From positions 1 through 7,326 of the forward strand of contig JBIKVN010000169.1 of assembly GCA_044356865.1 (NCBI GenBank): a stretch of DNA of 7,326 bases, in the 5' to 3' direction. Shown here one piece after another: positions 6,856 through 7,326 of this stretch; position 1 is the first letter of the stretch, and each line of letters begins with the position of its first letter. Under the pieces are notes generated by a model. That model worked only from the letters and a program-made list of their open reading frames with translations. It was not told where the DNA came from and ran no database searches. The stretch comes from JBEIUL01 sp044356865. GTDB lineage: Bacteria > Planctomycetota > Phycisphaerae > Phycisphaerales > SM1A02. A program made the translations under genes and the position numbers.

Positions 6856-7326
6856 TTAGGCACGGATTTCCGGGAACGCCGCCGCGCCGGCGAGCCCGAC
6901 CAAATTTTCTTCCGATTCCCCTCCCGCATCCAGCCAGATCGATCCGGGGATGGTCCGGAAACGCCTGAGCCAGGTCCGCTGCTGCTTGGCGTAGCGACGC
7001 GTTCGGATCTTGGTCCGCGTGATCGCTTCCTCGAGCGGCAGCGACCCGTCGAGGACCCCGAACGCCTCCCCGTACCCGACGGCCTCCCGGGCCTGACGGC
7101 CGAGGGGACCGAGCCCTCGCAGCGTGCGGGCTTCCTCGAGCAGTCCGCCCGCGAACATCGCCTTGACGCGGGCGTTGATCCGTCGATTGATCGCTTCGAC
7201 CGGCCACTCGAGCCCGACGATTCGGGCTTCGGGATGGGCCCGGGTCGAGAGTCGCTCGCCCCACTCCGCCTGCACGGTCGAGATCGGCCGCCCGGTCTGG
7301 CGAAAGACCTCGACGGCCCGCTGGGT
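6856..7326 (-). CDS. miaA: tRNA dimethylallyltransferase, C-terminal part (5' end beyond the window)
   Basis: The last 156 residues are present, ending in a TAA at 6856-6858; the gene enters from the right edge. MiaA transfers a dimethylallyl group to A37 of tRNAs reading codons that begin with U, the first step toward the (methylthio-)isopentenyladenosine modification. The visible part opens with TQRAVEVFRQTGRPIS, the family's conserved segment after the tRNA-binding insertion. It continues with a helix containing RVKAMFAGGLLEEARTL, the EAVGYGEAF segment (usually QAIGYKE) and the hallmark KIRTRRYAKQQRTWLRRF close to the C-terminus. The missing part should be the first half, with the P-loop for dimethylallyl diphosphate. 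About 228 bases separate it from topA on the same strand, and a hairpin lies in that gap, so it is probably a separate or only partly coupled transcription unit. Confidence 0.96.
   Translation of the reverse strand, partial: TQRAVEVFRQTGRPISTVQAEWGERLSTRAHPEARIVGLEWPVEAINRRINARVKAMFAGGLLEEARTLRGLGPLGRQAREAVGYGEAFGVLDGSLPLEEAITRTKIRTRRYAKQQRTWLRRFRTIPGSIWLDAGGESEENLVGLAGAAAFPEIRA

Noticed and set aside
1..7326. Mobile element, CRISPR array or toxin-antitoxin module
   Set aside because: There are no transposase motifs, target-site duplications, regularly spaced repeats or small gene pairs. Apart from the 228-base gap and the 17-base junction the window is filled by three genes with uniform base composition.

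Overview
This is a strongly GC-rich bacterial window, with most third codon positions G or C. Three genes lie head to tail on the minus strand and cover almost everything. Reading in the direction of transcription, right to left, they are the C-terminal part of miaA (tRNA dimethylallyltransferase), a complete topA (type IA DNA topoisomerase I, 904 residues from the chosen ATG), and a large FtsK/SpoIIIE-family P-loop ATPase. The ATPase starts 17 bases after the topA stop and runs open off the left edge after 1298 codons. The base composition, the style of the topoisomerase and the style of the large ATPase suggest a GC-rich planctomycete. That is an impression from family resemblance, not a proven placement.

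Layout. Bases 6856-7326 hold the miaA C-terminus. Bases 6628-6855 (228 bases) are the only real intergenic space. They hold a long hairpin after miaA, a candidate sigma-70-like promoter, a second hairpin built from the same hexamer, and a pyrimidine-rich topA leader with no Shine-Dalgarno sequence. Bases 3913-6627 are topA. Bases 3896-3912 are a short junction carrying an AGGA ribosome-binding site. Bases 1-3895 are the ATPase gene, which lacks only its 3' end.

The most interesting gene is the ATPase. It is not a standard FtsK. It has an N-terminal coiled coil, two adjacent membrane helices, a second long charged coiled coil, and then three consecutive RecA-like modules. Only the middle module keeps Walker A (GKTGSGKST) and Walker B (LLIIDEF). 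The first and third keep the fold's landmark strands but have lost the P-loop lysine and the catalytic acid. Membrane anchoring plus three tandem modules recalls the EccC/EssC/YukB ATPases of type VII secretion more than the chromosome translocase, but no WXG100 substrate or other secretion component is visible here. The tight spacing suggests that topA and the ATPase gene share a transcript. Whether they share a function cannot be read from the sequence.
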